Shown here one piece after another: positions 41,458 to 52,085 of a DNA stretch of 64,000 nt. Positions within the stretch are counted from its first letter, which is position 1. Each line of letters opens with the position of its first letter. The stretch covers positions 57,886 to 121,885 of the forward strand of contig NZ_AOLQ01000040.1 in NCBI RefSeq assembly GCF_000337775.1, in the 5' to 3' direction. The notes below the pieces were generated by a model. The model was not told the DNA's origin and searched no databases. It worked only from the letters and a program-made list of their open reading frames with translations. A program made the position numbers and the translations under genes. This DNA is from Haloarcula vallismortis ATCC 29715. Lineage in GTDB: Archaea > Halobacteriota > Halobacteria > Halobacteriales > Haloarculaceae.

Positions 41458-44154
41458 ATGACTTTGCACGCCAGAGAGATAAACCAGGACGTACGGGAGC
41501 TGGGTGCGCTCCTGGGCGAAGTGCTGGAGGCACAAACCTCGACCGAGGCGTTCGAAACGGTAGAAACGATTCGGAACTCGTGTATCGATTACCGACGCGG
41601 AGACACCGAGACACGGGACGAAGTCCACCGGGCGCTGAACCGACTGAACCCGGAGACCCAGGATATCGTTGCCCGCGCGTTTACCACCTATTTCGAACTT
41701 ATCAATCTCGCCGAGGAGCGCGAACGGGTCCGCGAAATCCGGGAGGGCAGCCAGGAGGGCGTTCTTGCCGACAGCGTCGAGGAGGCCGTCCGGGACTTGG
41801 CCGAACGCGGCGCGGACCCGGAGGAGTTTGAGCAGGTACTCGAAGACGTGCTCATCCAGCCGACGTTTACAGCCCATCCGACCGAAGCCCGCCGGAAAAC
41901 GGTGAAGGCCAAACTCCGGTCGGTTGCCCGCGACATCGAACGGCTCGACGAGCGACGACTCACCGACCGCGAGCAAAAGCGCATCGAGCGCGACCTCGAC
42001 GCCGAAGTGACGAGTCTCTGGCAGACCCCGCAGGTCCGGGACCGCCGGCCCGAGGTCACCGACGAGGCGCTGAACGTCCAGTGGTACTTAGAGAACGTTC
42101 TCTTTGACGTTATCGACGAAGTGTACGACGAACTCGAGGCCACGCTCGACGATGTCTACGACGAGGACATCGATATCGACACCCTCTATGAATTCCGCTC
42201 GTGGGCCGGCTCCGACCGCGACGGCAACCCGTTCGTCACGACCGATGTGACTGAGGAAACGCTTGAGCGCCAGCGCGAGACCGTCCTGCCGCTGTACCGC
42301 ACCAAGCTCAAGGAACTCTCCGGCGTGCTGAGTCAGGACGCCTCGAACATCGCAACGGACGCGCTGTTCAACGAGCGACTCGACCGTCACAAGTCCCGGC
42401 TTCCCGGCATCGCCGCGGAGGCCGAGGAACGATATCCGGACGAGCCATACCGCCAGAAGCTCCGGCTGATGCGCGAGTCAGTCATCCGGGTCAGCGATGT
42501 CCGTCAGGGCGGCTACGAGAGCGAGGAGGAATTGCTGACGGACCTCCGTGTCATTGCCGACAGCCTCCGAGAAAACGACGCCGAGGTAATCGCGGAGGCT
42601 CACGTCGACCCGCTGATCCGCAAGGTCGAGACGTTCGGCTTCACCCTCGCCAGCCTCGACCTGCGCGACCACCGGAAGATGCACACCGACGCCATCGCCG
42701 AGGCTGTTGACCGGCAAGGTATCGACTACGCGTCGATGGACGAGGAAGAGCGCGTCGAGTTCCTGACCGAGGCCATCCTGCAGGACAACACCGTCATCGA
42801 CATGGAGGACACCGAAGGGCTCTCCGAGGACGCCACCCGCGTCCTCGACCGCTTCCGTGTCACCGCCGACTGGCAGAACGAATTCGGCATCGACGCTATC
42901 GATACCTACGCCATTTCGTGGTGTGAGGAGCCCAGCCACGCGCTTGAGGTCCTGTTCCTCGCTGATCAGGTCGATATCGTCGACCTGCCCGGTTACTGTG
43001 GATTCGACGTGGTTCCCCTGCTGGAGTCGGAGTATGCGCTCTCCGGAGCCCGCCGTATTATGGGCACGCTGTTCGAGAACGAGGCCTACTCCCAGGCGCT
43101 TGCGGCCCGGGACAACATCCAAGAGATCATGCTGGGCTACTCCGACTCGAACAAGGAGAACGGCTTCCTCGCCGCCAACTGGTCGCTGTACAACAACCAG
43201 AAGCGACTCGCGGACATTACCGACGACTACGACGTCGAGATGCGCCTGTTCCACGGGCGCGGTGGCTCAATCTCCCGCGGTGGCGGTCCGATGAACGACG
43301 CCATGCTGGCCCTACCAAACGAGACAGTGACCGGCCAGATCAAGTTCACCGAGCAGGGCGAGGCCATCGCCGAGAAGTACGCCAACCACGACATCGCCGA
43401 GCGAAACCTCGAACAGATGCTCAACGCCCAGATTCGGGCGCGACAAAACGCAATCGAGGAGCCGGTCGAGGAGATTCCAGACGAGTGGGAAGAAGCCATG
43501 GAGACAGCGGCCGATGCCGCCCGCGACGAGTATCAGGACCTGCTTGAGACTGACGGCTTCGTCGAGTTCTTCGAGCAGGCGACGCCGATCACCGTCATCG
43601 AGAACCTCAACATGGGCTCGCGGCCGGCTTCCCGAAGCGAGGATCGCAGCGTCGAGGACCTCCGGGCCATCCCGTGGGTGTTCTCCTGGACGCAGGCCCG
43701 CTGTATCATCCCCGGCTGGTACTCCATCTCGACGGGGCTAGATGCCTACCTCGAAAACGGCGGCGACATGGAAACGCTCCAGGAGATGTACGAGAACTGG
43801 CCGTTCTTCCAGACGAAACTCGACAACGCGTCGCTGGCACTCGCCCGTACCGACCTCGGAATCGCCGAGGAGTACGCCGACCTCGCCGACCCTGAACTCC
43901 GCGAGCGTATCTACCCGCGGATCGTCGAGGAGTACGAGGACACTGTCGAGAAGGTCCTCGAAATCACCGGCCAGGACGGCCTGCTCTCGCGCGAGTGGCT
44001 ACAGGAGAACCTCGAGCGCCGGAACCCATACGTCGACCCGCTGAACCTGTTGCAAGTCCGCCTGCTCAAGCAGTCCCACCGGACCGAGACCGAGCGCCGG
44101 ACGCTGCGGCTGACCGTCCAAGGCATCGCAGCCGGCATGAAAAACACCGGATAA
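41458..44154 (+). CDS. ppc: Phosphoenolpyruvate carboxylase
   Basis: An 898-residue bacterial-type PEP carboxylase. It adds bicarbonate to PEP to give oxaloacetate, feeding the citric-acid cycle. The catalytic His140 is in 'TAHPTEARRKT'. The substrate loop 'GSDRDGNPFVT', 'GYSDSNKENGF' and 'FHGRGGSISRGGGP' are all intact. The C terminus ends 'GIAAGMKNTG', the usual family end. Length is normal. A T-rich element lies about 25 bases before the ATG. The gene stands alone. Confidence 0.95.
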   Translation: MTLHAREINQDVRELGALLGEVLEAQTSTEAFETVETIRNSCIDYRRGDTETRDEVHRALNRLNPETQDIVARAFTTYFELINLAEERERVREIREGSQEGVLADSVEEAVRDLAERGADPEEFEQVLEDVLIQPTFTAHPTEARRKTVKAKLRSVARDIERLDERRLTDREQKRIERDLDAEVTSLWQTPQVRDRRPEVTDEALNVQWYLENVLFDVIDEVYDELEATLDDVYDEDIDIDTLYEFRSWAGSDRDGNPFVTTDVTEETLERQRETVLPLYRTKLKELSGVLSQDASNIATDALFNERLDRHKSRLPGIAAEAEERYPDEPYRQKLRLMRESVIRVSDVRQGGYESEEELLTDLRVIADSLRENDAEVIAEAHVDPLIRKVETFGFTLASLDLRDHRKMHTDAIAEAVDRQGIDYASMDEEERVEFLTEAILQDNTVIDMEDTEGLSEDATRVLDRFRVTADWQNEFGIDAIDTYAISWCEEPSHALEVLFLADQVDIVDLPGYCGFDVVPLLESEYALSGARRIMGTLFENEAYSQALAARDNIQEIMLGYSDSNKENGFLAANWSLYNNQKRLADITDDYDVEMRLFHGRGGSISRGGGPMNDAMLALPNETVTGQIKFTEQGEAIAEKYANHDIAERNLEQMLNAQIRARQNAIEEPVEEIPDEWEEAMETAADAARDEYQDLLETDGFVEFFEQATPITVIENLNMGSRPASRSEDRSVEDLRAIPWVFSWTQARCIIPGWYSISTGLDAYLENGGDMETLQEMYENWPFFQTKLDNASLALARTDLGIAEEYADLADPELRERIYPRIVEEYEDTVEKVLEITGQDGLLSREWLQENLERRNPYVDPLNLLQVRLLKQSHRTETERRTLRLTVQGIAAGMKNTG

Positions 44155-44229
44155 GACGCCACACAATCGAATTACTACGAAAGTAGTACCCATCGAAGGA
44201 TTTAGGCGTCTTCCTGCGGAGTAGCCGGT

Positions 44230-44682
44230 ATGGCACTCGAAACAGTTCTTCTTGCAGTTGGACCAAACGACGCCGACCGAATCGACGAACTCGCAGATGC
44301 CGTGCTCGATATCGCGAGTCCGGCCAACGCGACGGTCATCGTTGCACACGTCTTCACCGACGACCAGTACGACGGCGTCGTCGACAGGCTCGAATTCGAA
44401 TCGACCGGCGAAGCCGACCCCGACGAAGTCGCGGACCGACACACCACCGTTCGGGAACTCGTCTCGCGGTTTGAGGACGGCGGCCTGTCGACACAGGTCC
44501 GTGGTGCCGTGGGCAACCACGGCGAGCAGATCGTCAGCCTTGCCGAGGTGACGGATTCAGACCTCGTCGTCGTCGGCGGCCGAAAGCGCTCGCCGACCGG
44601 GAAGGCCGTGTTCGGCTCCACCGCTCAGGAAGTCATGCTGAACGCGCCGTGTCCGGTCACGTTCGTCCGCGGCGAGGACTGA
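44230..44682 (+). CDS. Universal stress protein, UspA family
   Basis: A 150-residue single-domain Usp. The ATP-binding motif G-x2-G-x9-G-[ST] appears as 'VGGRKRSPTGKAVFGSTAQEV' near residues 117-136. Strand-helix order is standard. These proteins bind ATP and act under stress, and the exact partner is unknown. Convergent with glpC. Confidence 0.88.
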   Translation: MALETVLLAVGPNDADRIDELADAVLDIASPANATVIVAHVFTDDQYDGVVDRLEFESTGEADPDEVADRHTTVRELVSRFEDGGLSTQVRGAVGNHGEQIVSLAEVTDSDLVVVGGRKRSPTGKAVFGSTAQEVMLNAPCPVTFVRGED

Positions 44683-44705
44683 GACCGCAGAAAACGGATT
44701 TTCGG

Positions 44706-46082
44706 TTACTCCACCAGCGCAGCTTCCAGCAGTTCGAGCGGATGCCGGATCTCGTAGCCGCTGCCGTGTTCCATCTGCATCGCGCAGGTCGGACACTCGG
44801 TCATACCGGTTTCGCCTTCGGCATGTTCCATGTGCTCGAACATCTCCTCGCCGATCTCCATAGACTTCTCGTACTTCTCTTCCTTCCAGCCGTAGGTCCC
44901 CGAGATGCCGGAACAGGAGTCGCCCACGTCCTCGACCGCAGCGCCGTCGAGGTCACGGAACAGTTCGACGGCCTGGCGGTCAAGGCCCTGATTCCGTGAG
45001 TGACACGGGGCGTGGTAAGCGAACTCCTCTGCCAGCTCGCCGTCCACGTCGGCCGCCTGCACTTCGCCTTTGAGGTCCTCGTGGATGCGCAGATACTCGA
45101 TGGCCTCGAAGGTGTTCTCCGCCACCTCATCGATGCCCTCGATGTCGAACAGCTCGGGGTACTCCTGGCGGAGCGCCATCGAACACGAGGTACAGGAGGC
45201 GATAGCGTGGTACCCCTCCTCGACGAGTTCGGACATCGACGAGACGTTCGTCTCGGCGTGGCGGCGGGCGTCGTCGAGCATGCCGTTTGCGAACATCGGC
45301 GTCCCCGAACACTTCTGTTCTGGCGCGACGACTTCGTAGCCGAAGTGCTCGTACACCCGGACCATCGCCTTGGCGACTTCCGGCGTGTTGTAGTTGGAGT
45401 AACAGCCATGGAAGTACGCGACCTTCTTGTCGGCGTCCTCGGGGAGGCCGCGGCGCTCGCGGGCTTCGCGGGCGTTCTCCCGTGACTGGACCTGTCCGCC
45501 GCGGTCGGCCCACCAATCGCGGAAGGTCTGTTTTGCGAAGGCGGGGAAGTCGCGTTCGCTGGTGACACCAAGCGTCTTCTCCATGACCCAGCGGGCCGGC
45601 CCGAAGTTCATCGCGAAGTTCGCCAGTCGGGGGACCTTGCTCGCGAGGAACGCGGAGGTGCGGTAGTTCGCGAGAATGCGGTTGCGGATGTACTCCACGG
45701 AGAGCTTGTCCATCTGCTCGCTGACGTACTCCCCGCGAGCGGTGTTGTGCATCTGGCTGAGCGGGACGCCCGACGGACAGGCGTTGTCACAGCGCATGCA
45801 GTTCGAGCAGTCCATCACCGAGTCATCAACGGTGTAGTCGTCGTCGGACTGCTTGAGCCGCCACTGTTCGGGGCCCTGGAACTTCGGGCCGGGGAAGTCG
45901 TCGTCGACCTCCGCGACGGGACAGTTCGTATCGCAGGTCGAGCATTTGTAACAGGAGTCCGCGCCGGGCCGGAGGTCAAAGTCGTCGCTGTCGGGGAAGA
46001 CATCAACTGGTTCGAACTCCTCGCCTGTATTCGGTGCTACCGGGTCAAACTCTGAATCTGGTGGGGTTTCAGCGTCACTCAT
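44706..46082 (-). CDS. glpC: Anaerobic-type glycerol-3-phosphate dehydrogenase, subunit C
   Basis: A 458-residue iron-sulfur subunit. Two 4Fe-4S motifs appear in the N-terminal part: 'CYKCSTCDTNCPV' near 42-54 and 'CSNCMRCDNACPSG' near 92. Two CCG-type domains follow, with 'HGCYSNY', 'HAPCHSRNQG' and 'DSCSGISG', which may bind a further cluster. GlpC anchors GlpAB to the membrane and passes electrons to menaquinone. It overlaps glpB by ATGA and is the last gene of glpA-glpB-glpC. Confidence 0.92.
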   Translation of the reverse strand: MSDAETPPDSEFDPVAPNTGEEFEPVDVFPDSDDFDLRPGADSCYKCSTCDTNCPVAEVDDDFPGPKFQGPEQWRLKQSDDDYTVDDSVMDCSNCMRCDNACPSGVPLSQMHNTARGEYVSEQMDKLSVEYIRNRILANYRTSAFLASKVPRLANFAMNFGPARWVMEKTLGVTSERDFPAFAKQTFRDWWADRGGQVQSRENAREARERRGLPEDADKKVAYFHGCYSNYNTPEVAKAMVRVYEHFGYEVVAPEQKCSGTPMFANGMLDDARRHAETNVSSMSELVEEGYHAIASCTSCSMALRQEYPELFDIEGIDEVAENTFEAIEYLRIHEDLKGEVQAADVDGELAEEFAYHAPCHSRNQGLDRQAVELFRDLDGAAVEDVGDSCSGISGTYGWKEEKYEKSMEIGEEMFEHMEHAEGETGMTECPTCAMQMEHGSGYEIRHPLELLEAALVE

Positions 46083-47353
46083 CGTGCCTCCTGTGCGGCG
46101 CGCTGGCCCGCCGCGTAGCCTGTTGCAATCGAGACCCCGCTACCGGACTTCTCGGCGGCGAAGTCGTACCCGCCCAGCACGGAGCCGGCGGCGCGTAGGT
46201 TCTCGAACTCGCTGTGCTCGCTCGCGTCAAGGGGTCGCAGGTCGTCGTCGGTCGCCACGCCGTAGCGGGCGAACTCGTGGTCGCCGAACAGTTCGCCCTC
46301 GAACCAGTCGTAGCGGTCCGTCGCGTGGGGAACGTGGCAGTCGAAGACGGGTTCGTACACCCCATCGCGGTCGGACTCGACGCCCTTGCCGACGAAGCCG
46401 CCGGTCGCGAGGACGTACTGGTCGGCGCTGTTGGGGATTTTCGCCCCGTTCTTCTCGATGTACACCTGTTCGATACGGTCCTCGCCCTCGAAGTCGACGA
46501 CGGGGTTGCCAGTTTCGATGCTCGCGCCGGCCTCGTCCAGTGCCGCGAACAGCGCGTCTTCGAGGCGGAGGCCGGGCAGCGACGGCGGCCCCATGGGAAC
46601 CTCGAATACGTCGACACCGAGATGGTCGCCAAGTGCGTCGCGGATCGCGCCGGGGTTGTCGTCGCCCAGAATCGCCGGGAAGCCGACTCGCTCTTCGCCC
46701 TCCAGCAGTGGGTTCACGCGCTGTGCCAGCGCCTCGCGGGCCGGGACCATTCGCCCGCGAACTGCTACCTCGCTGTTGGTATCGAGCAGTTTGGCGTAGC
46801 GGGTAACCTTCGCGTCGGCGCGCAGGTCGCCCGGGAACCGGATTGTCTCACCGCGGACATCGAACGGGACGCCCGTCGCGTCGAGATGGGCAGCGACGTG
46901 GGGGGCGTCGAAGTCGACCATCTCCTCGATGCCGACAAGCAGCGTGTCCCGCGTGTCGCTGGCGAGGCCGGCACTGGCTCCAGCCGGGTAGCGGGCGGTC
47001 GGCTTGATACTCCCGCCGTGGGTCGGCAGGAGCGCGTTCGTCTCCGTGTGTTCGCCCTCGTAGGTCGGGACCGCATCGTCGAACAGCGACAGCGCATCTC
47101 GGACCGTCCCGACGCCCACTTTCCGGTACGGGTGGGTCTCGGGCAGGGACGGAATCGCCTCGTACGGGTTGGTTAGTGGACCGTCGCCGTCTGGCGTGTA
47201 GCCGAGCACATCGACCAGGCCCGACGCCTGTCGGAGCGTGCTCTGTTTGTAGGAGACCAGTCGCACATCCGCTCCCTCGCGGGCAGCAGCCAGCGCGCTG
47301 GTCAGTCCGCCGAGACCGCCGCCGATGACGAGCACCTCCGACTCAATAGCCAT
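46079..47353 (-). CDS. glpB: Anaerobic-type glycerol-3-phosphate dehydrogenase, subunit B
   Basis: A 424-residue FAD/FMN-type subunit with the dinucleotide motif '[15 protein letters not shown]' near 7-21. Length and the late '[13 protein letters not shown]' match GlpB. The ATG at 47353 is chosen because it starts directly at the flavin motif; it overlaps glpA by 11 bases. Works with GlpA and GlpC. Confidence 0.9.
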   Translation of the reverse strand: MAIESEVLVIGGGLGGLTSALAAAREGADVRLVSYKQSTLRQASGLVDVLGYTPDGDGPLTNPYEAIPSLPETHPYRKVGVGTVRDALSLFDDAVPTYEGEHTETNALLPTHGGSIKPTARYPAGASAGLASDTRDTLLVGIEEMVDFDAPHVAAHLDATGVPFDVRGETIRFPGDLRADAKVTRYAKLLDTNSEVAVRGRMVPAREALAQRVNPLLEGEERVGFPAILGDDNPGAIRDALGDHLGVDVFEVPMGPPSLPGLRLEDALFAALDEAGASIETGNPVVDFEGEDRIEQVYIEKNGAKIPNSADQYVLATGGFVGKGVESDRDGVYEPVFDCHVPHATDRYDWFEGELFGDHEFARYGVATDDDLRPLDASEHSEFENLRAAGSVLGGYDFAAEKSGSGVSIATGYAAGQRAAQEAR

Positions 47354-49073
47354 CTGTCCCTCCGTCGGCGGCGACGTCCGCGCTGTCGACACTGCCGCCC
47401 GTCTGTCCGCGGCCCGAATCGAACGCCGAGAAGTCGACTGGCTCGCCGTCTGCCGGGTCCTGATCGCGGTTCTGCGTGGTGGCGTGCAGTGCGTAGTTCA
47501 GCGCGGCCTGTGAGAGCTGTTCGCCCCAGAGGGCGTGTCGCTGCCCCTTCCAGCGCTCCTGAAGCAGTTCGTCCCATGCCTCGCGGACGACGGGCTCGTC
47601 GTACTCCGAGTGGAGTTCGCTCGCCATCCGGTGCGAGCAGAAACCGCCCTGACAGTTGCCCATCGACGCGCGGGTTCGGATGCGGACGGCGTTGAGGTCA
47701 GAGCCGGACCCCCTGATTGCGTCCTGAATTTCGGCGCGGGTGACGCCCTCACACGCACAGACGGTCGGATTAGGCCCGTCTGTCTTGAGCACCTCGTCGG
47801 CCCGGGAGCCGAGCCGCTCGACGCTCCGACGGCCGATGGGTGAGCGAAGCCCGAACTCGTCCATGTAGTCCCGGAGTACGGAGAAGTCCTCACTGCCCGG
47901 GAGCGGCTCGTCGGCGGTCCGGCAGTCGGCGTCGATGCCGAACTTCCCGCAGACGTGGTCGGCGATCTGTTCGCCCATCATCCGGTAGGTGGTGAACTTC
48001 CCGCCGACGATGCTGGTCATGCCGGGCAGGTCGTCGCGCTCGTCGTGGTCAAGCAGGAAGAAGTCCCGCGTGATATCCGTCGGGTCGTCGCTGCCGACGT
48101 CCGGCGGTTCGTACAGCGGGCGGACGCCCCAGAACGAGCGAATCGTCCGTGCCTCGTCAAGCATCGGAATCAGTTCCGAGAGGGTGTCGATCATCATGTC
48201 GACCTCCCACTGCTCTTCGGGGTAATCCTCTGGGTCCTCGACCTCCTCGTCTGTCGTGCCCAGAATCGCGGTCGTCTCGTGGGGCACGACGATGTCGGCG
48301 TCGCCTTTCGGCCGACAGCGGTTAATGACGGTGTCGACCTGCCGGATGTTCATGATGGTCATGACGCCCTTGGAGGGGCGGACCTCGATGTCCAGCCCGG
48401 CCATGTCGCCGATGCGACCGGCCCAGGCTCCCGTCGCGTTCACGACGTAATCGGCGCGGATCTGTTCGGTTCCGCCCTCGGTTCCGTGGACGCGCTTCCC
48501 GGGACTGGAGTCGTGTTCGACCTCGATGCCGACGACTTCGCCGCTCTCGACGAGAAGGTCGGTCACTTTGCTGTGTGTCTCGATGCGTGCCCCGTGCTCC
48601 TGTGCGCTCGCGGCGTTGGCGACGACCAGCCGAAACGGGTCGATAGCCCCGTCGGGGACGCTGATTGCCTTGTCGATGTCTTTTGCCAGGTGCGGCTCCA
48701 TCGCGCGGGCCTCTTCGCCCGAAATTACTTCGGCGGGGATACCGCATTCCTCGCAGCCGCTGAGCTTCTTCTGGAAGTACTCCTCAGAGTCCTCAGGTCG
48801 CTTAACAAACAGGCCACCGGTCATTTCGACACAGTGGCTCGCGATATCCCGCAGTACCCGGTTTTCCTCGATACACTCGGTCGCGCTGGCCTGGTCCGAA
48901 ACAGCGTATCGCCCGCCGCTGTGGAGCAGCCCGTGCATTCGACCGGTGGTCCCGTGGGTCAGGTTTCCCTGTTCTACGAGGGTCACGTCGAGCCCGCGCA
49001 TCGCGAGGTCCCGCGCGATGCCCGCCCCAGTCGAGCCGCCACCGATGACGGCGATGTGTGGTGTCGGTCCCAT
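47343..49073 (-). CDS. glpA: Anaerobic-type glycerol-3-phosphate dehydrogenase, subunit A
   Basis: A 576-residue catalytic subunit that oxidises glycerol-3-phosphate to dihydroxyacetone phosphate. The FAD motif '[19 protein letters not shown]' is at residues 9-27. The C-terminal domain carries a BFD-like [2Fe-2S] site, '[11 protein letters not shown]' and 'NCQGGFC' near 420-475. First gene of glpABC. With glpK across the transducer gene it forms a glycerol catabolic locus. Confidence 0.93.
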   Translation of the reverse strand: MGPTPHIAVIGGGSTGAGIARDLAMRGLDVTLVEQGNLTHGTTGRMHGLLHSGGRYAVSDQASATECIEENRVLRDIASHCVEMTGGLFVKRPEDSEEYFQKKLSGCEECGIPAEVISGEEARAMEPHLAKDIDKAISVPDGAIDPFRLVVANAASAQEHGARIETHSKVTDLLVESGEVVGIEVEHDSSPGKRVHGTEGGTEQIRADYVVNATGAWAGRIGDMAGLDIEVRPSKGVMTIMNIRQVDTVINRCRPKGDADIVVPHETTAILGTTDEEVEDPEDYPEEQWEVDMMIDTLSELIPMLDEARTIRSFWGVRPLYEPPDVGSDDPTDITRDFFLLDHDERDDLPGMTSIVGGKFTTYRMMGEQIADHVCGKFGIDADCRTADEPLPGSEDFSVLRDYMDEFGLRSPIGRRSVERLGSRADEVLKTDGPNPTVCACEGVTRAEIQDAIRGSGSDLNAVRIRTRASMGNCQGGFCSHRMASELHSEYDEPVVREAWDELLQERWKGQRHALWGEQLSQAALNYALHATTQNRDQDPADGEPVDFSAFDSGRGQTGGSVDSADVAADGGTDGY

Positions 49074-49419
49074 CTATCTTTCCGTGATTTTGGAGCGCAC
49101 ACACTTCACTTTACCGTTGCTGGTGCTTGGGTAGTAAATTTTCTATGTAATAATGAAGAATACTGACACGCCATACTGCCTACTGTGAACAGTACTCACA
49201 TTATTTGCAGCTGAAAATTCAGCACATAGAATGGACAATCGTGTACTTATCATAGATTGATGTTCTGTATCTCTATAATTGCCGTTTCTAGCCCAAATTC
49301 AACAAAAAGAACGGCTTCTAAACGGTAGTTATCACCGATGCCGGTGCGACAGTAACTATTATGTATTTTGATAGTTGATTTCCTCAGAACGATTGGCTGT
49401 TTGGCCAACGAGAGCGACA
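49074..49419. other. Divergent regulatory region between glpA and the transducer gene
   Basis: A 346-bp, clearly AT-rich region. No convincing gene is seen; short readings in it lack family features. It must carry promoters for both glpA (minus) and the transducer gene (plus). An inverted repeat GCTGAA-AA-TTCAGC lies at 49210-49223. AT-rich stretches near 49140-49160 and 49360-49380 could hold TATA boxes. Confidence 0.5.
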
Positions 49420-51957
49420 ATGAGTAAATGGAATCCATTTAATTCTGACGAGGACCGGTCCGGTGACCGATGCACCGACGGCGGCGTCCCAGAGGAAGTA
49501 GAGCGGACAACGCCGACACCAGACCGTTTCGAGGAACAATCTGAAGCCGGCAGTACTGAGAACCCCTCTCGACAGGCGGAACTGGAAGCGCGGTGTGAGC
49601 AACTGGCGGCGGAACTCGAACAGGAGCGGGCAGACCGTCAAGCGCTCGAAACCACTGTCGACCGTCTCACGTCTGTTGCCAGGGCTAACGCTGACGGCGA
49701 CCTGACTGCGAAACCCGGCCAGCCACCGTCTGAGGCGGCTGAGCCGTTGTACAACGCATACGAGGACCTGCTTCGTGAGTGGACAGACACCGTCGACCGG
49801 ATGGCGTCGTTCAGCGAACAGGTGACCGCTGCAACGGAACAGGTGGACACCCGTCTCGGGTCTGTCAAGTCCGCCAGCCGGGACGTGAGCGGCGCTGTCG
49901 GCGAAATTTCGACCGGTTCAGACGAGCAACGCGACGAGATACAGTCGATATCCGACGAGATGCGGAACCTCTCGGCGACGATCGAGGAGATAGCGAGCGC
50001 CGCAAACGAGGTCGCAGACACCTCTAGTGAGGCCAGTGACCGAGGCGAATCCGCACTGGAGTCGGCGTCCTCGGCGATGACGACGCTTGACCGATTGACC
50101 GACAACGCCGAAGCGACTGTCGACAAGGTCGAACAGCTGAACGACCTGCTGTCTGACATCGAGGAGATTGTCGGTTTCATCACGGATGTCGCGGATCAGA
50201 CCAATATGTTGGCGCTGAACGCCAACATCGAAGCGGCCCGAGCGGGAGAGTCGGGCGACGGGTTCGCCGTTGTGGCCGAGGAGGTCAAATCGCTCGCAAC
50301 CGAGACGAAAGAGGCGACTGACGAGATTGCGGCCTCCATCCAGGAGGTCCACGAACAGGCTGACGCGACGGTTTCAGAGATGCACGACACCCGGGAGAGT
50401 GTCGAAGACACCCGGTCGTCAGTCGCCAGCGCGCTTGAGGAACTGGATTCCGTCGTCTCGATGGTCGCGGAGGTCGATTCGAGCGTCCAGGAGATCGACG
50501 ATGCGACGGATACGCAGGCCGATTCCACGCAGGAAGTCGTGTCGATGGTCGACGATGTCGAGGACATCAGTGCCCGGACAGCCGAGGAAGCGGCCGTCGC
50601 CGCCGACGCCGCAGCAGACCAGACGACGGAGCTCGCGGAGGTTTCGACGCGGGTTTCGACGCTCACCGAACGGGCCGAATCGCTGGAAGCATCGCTTGAC
50701 GCCTTCGAACTGGCAACTGGGTCGGCGGCGGCGAACACGGACGAAACCGTTGTCGAGTTCTGGCACGCGATGGGCGGCGAGAAGGCGTTACTGCTGGAAG
50801 ACCTCGTCCGCGAGTTCGAATCACAGACCGAGGGGATTAGTCTCGCACTGCGGTCGAAAGGGAGCTACCGCGGAACACTCGATGCGACGCTGAACGCCGC
50901 CGAAAACGGTGATCCACCGGCCATCGCACAGATATTTGAGATCGGCACTACGCGTGCGCGCGTCAGTGAATACTTCATGCCTGTCGAGGAACTCCTCCCG
51001 ACAGCCCACGTCGACTCGCTGCTCGACCCGGTGACGAACTACTATCGTTTCGACGGAACGCTCCACTCACTGCCGTTCAACGCGTCGAACCCGGTGATGG
51101 CGTACAACCGCGATGCGTTCAGACGGGCTGGCCTCGACCCCGATTCGCCGCCGGAAACCCTCGCTGCCGTTCGGAGCGCGGCTGAACAGCTTGTCGACGA
51201 GAGTGGCGTAGAGGCCGGTATCACGTTCGCGAACTACTCGTGGTTCGTCGAGCAGTGGTTCGCCGAGGCTGACCAGCTTCTCGTGGACCAGCGCAACGGT
51301 CGCGCCGGGTCGCCGACGGAGAGCTATCTTGACGGGGAATTCGCCCACGACTTATTCGAGTGGTGGCAAGGTCTCGAAGCGGACGGACTGTACTACGACC
51401 CCGGGATTGAAGCCAGAGGTGCCGCTCGAACTCACTTCACAGAAGGGAACGCCGCGATGCTGATTGGCTCGACGTCGTCCCTGAACAGCATCGAGAGCAG
51501 CGCTGACTTCGATGTCGGGACCGGCCGATTCCCCGTACTTGACGACCGGGCCGGCGTACTCGTCGGCGGTGCATCCCTCTGGGTCGGCAACGACGTCTCC
51601 GGCGCTGTCCACGACGCTGTCGGCGAATTCCTGACCTGGCTCACTGAACCGGCCCAGCAGCGCCGGTGGCATCAGGAAACCGGGTATTTCCCAGTTCACG
51701 CTGACGCGATTCCACAGCTCCGGTCGGCAGACTGGTTCGAACAGAACCCGCATTACAGGACGGCGTTTGACCAGCTTATAGACACACGTGACACCACGGC
51801 GACGCGGGGCGCACAGATCGGCCCGTTCGATACAGTTCGGACAATCATCGAAGATGCTGTCGACAGTATGGATGGGCCTGATTCGGTCCCGTCCGCACTC
51901 GACCGACTCGACACACAGGTCACAAAACAGCTTGAACGGTACGGTTCTGACCGGTAA
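49420..51957 (+). CDS. Soluble methyl-accepting transducer fused to a UgpB-like binding domain
   Basis: An 845-residue protein with no membrane helix or signal peptide. Residues about 50-435 form the coiled-coil signalling part of a haloarchaeal transducer, with the CheA/CheW-binding tip '[19 protein letters not shown]' near 259-277. From about 443 to the end it matches the solute-binding protein of sn-glycerol-3-phosphate ABC importers (UgpB): it opens '[13 protein letters not shown]', then '[12 protein letters not shown]', '[13 protein letters not shown]', 'GGASLWVGN' and '[10 protein letters not shown]'. The ATG at 49420 is preferred over a TTG 45 bases upstream. It lies between glpABC and glpK, so a cytoplasmic sensor for glycerol-3-phosphate or a related compound is likely (inference). 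Confidence 0.9.
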   Translation: MSKWNPFNSDEDRSGDRCTDGGVPEEVERTTPTPDRFEEQSEAGSTENPSRQAELEARCEQLAAELEQERADRQALETTVDRLTSVARANADGDLTAKPGQPPSEAAEPLYNAYEDLLREWTDTVDRMASFSEQVTAATEQVDTRLGSVKSASRDVSGAVGEISTGSDEQRDEIQSISDEMRNLSATIEEIASAANEVADTSSEASDRGESALESASSAMTTLDRLTDNAEATVDKVEQLNDLLSDIEEIVGFITDVADQTNMLALNANIEAARAGESGDGFAVVAEEVKSLATETKEATDEIAASIQEVHEQADATVSEMHDTRESVEDTRSSVASALEELDSVVSMVAEVDSSVQEIDDATDTQADSTQEVVSMVDDVEDISARTAEEAAVAADAAADQTTELAEVSTRVSTLTERAESLEASLDAFELATGSAAANTDETVVEFWHAMGGEKALLLEDLVREFESQTEGISLALRSKGSYRGTLDATLNAAENGDPPAIAQIFEIGTTRARVSEYFMPVEELLPTAHVDSLLDPVTNYYRFDGTLHSLPFNASNPVMAYNRDAFRRAGLDPDSPPETLAAVRSAAEQLVDESGVEAGITFANYSWFVEQWFAEADQLLVDQRNGRAGSPTESYLDGEFAHDLFEWWQGLEADGLYYDPGIEARGAARTHFTEGNAAMLIGSTSSLNSIESSADFDVGTGRFPVLDDRAGVLVGGASLWVGNDVSGAVHDAVGEFLTWLTEPAQQRRWHQETGYFPVHADAIPQLRSADWFEQNPHYRTAFDQLIDTRDTTATRGAQIGPFDTVRTIIEDAVDSMDGPDSVPSALDRLDTQVTKQLERYGSDR

Positions 51958-52004
51958 CGCCGCCGCGCCCTTTCTTTACTAGCCAAACATCACCATTAGT
52001 AATC

Positions 52005-52012
52005 TTTATAAT
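52005..52012 (+). promoter_or_regulatory. TATA box of glpK
   Basis: TTTATAAT about 74-81 bases before the glpK ATG, implying a transcript with a leader of roughly 50 bases that includes the hairpin at 52041-52064. Confidence 0.55.
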
Positions 52013-52040
52013 GGTTCACTATGTTGTTTACTGGCAAGGT

Positions 52041-52064
52041 GGTAGCTTTCATAAATAAGCTACC
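52041..52064 (+). promoter_or_regulatory. Hairpin in the glpK mRNA leader
   Basis: Perfect 8-bp arms GGTAGCTT and AAGCTACC around an 8-base loop. It lies between the TATA box and the ribosome site (GGAG at 52073-52076, about 9 bases before the ATG). It could be an RNA stem-loop or a DNA operator just downstream of the transcription start. Confidence 0.5.
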
Positions 52065-52085
52065 TCCACCACGGAGAAAACAACA

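Noticed and set aside
47955..49166. 403-codon plus-strand reading opposite glpA
   Set aside because: Antisense shadow; glpA has intact FAD and [2Fe-2S] motifs.
49250..49438. 62-codon minus-strand reading in the glp control region
   Set aside because: AT-rich composition, no family features, overlaps the transducer start; probably not a gene.
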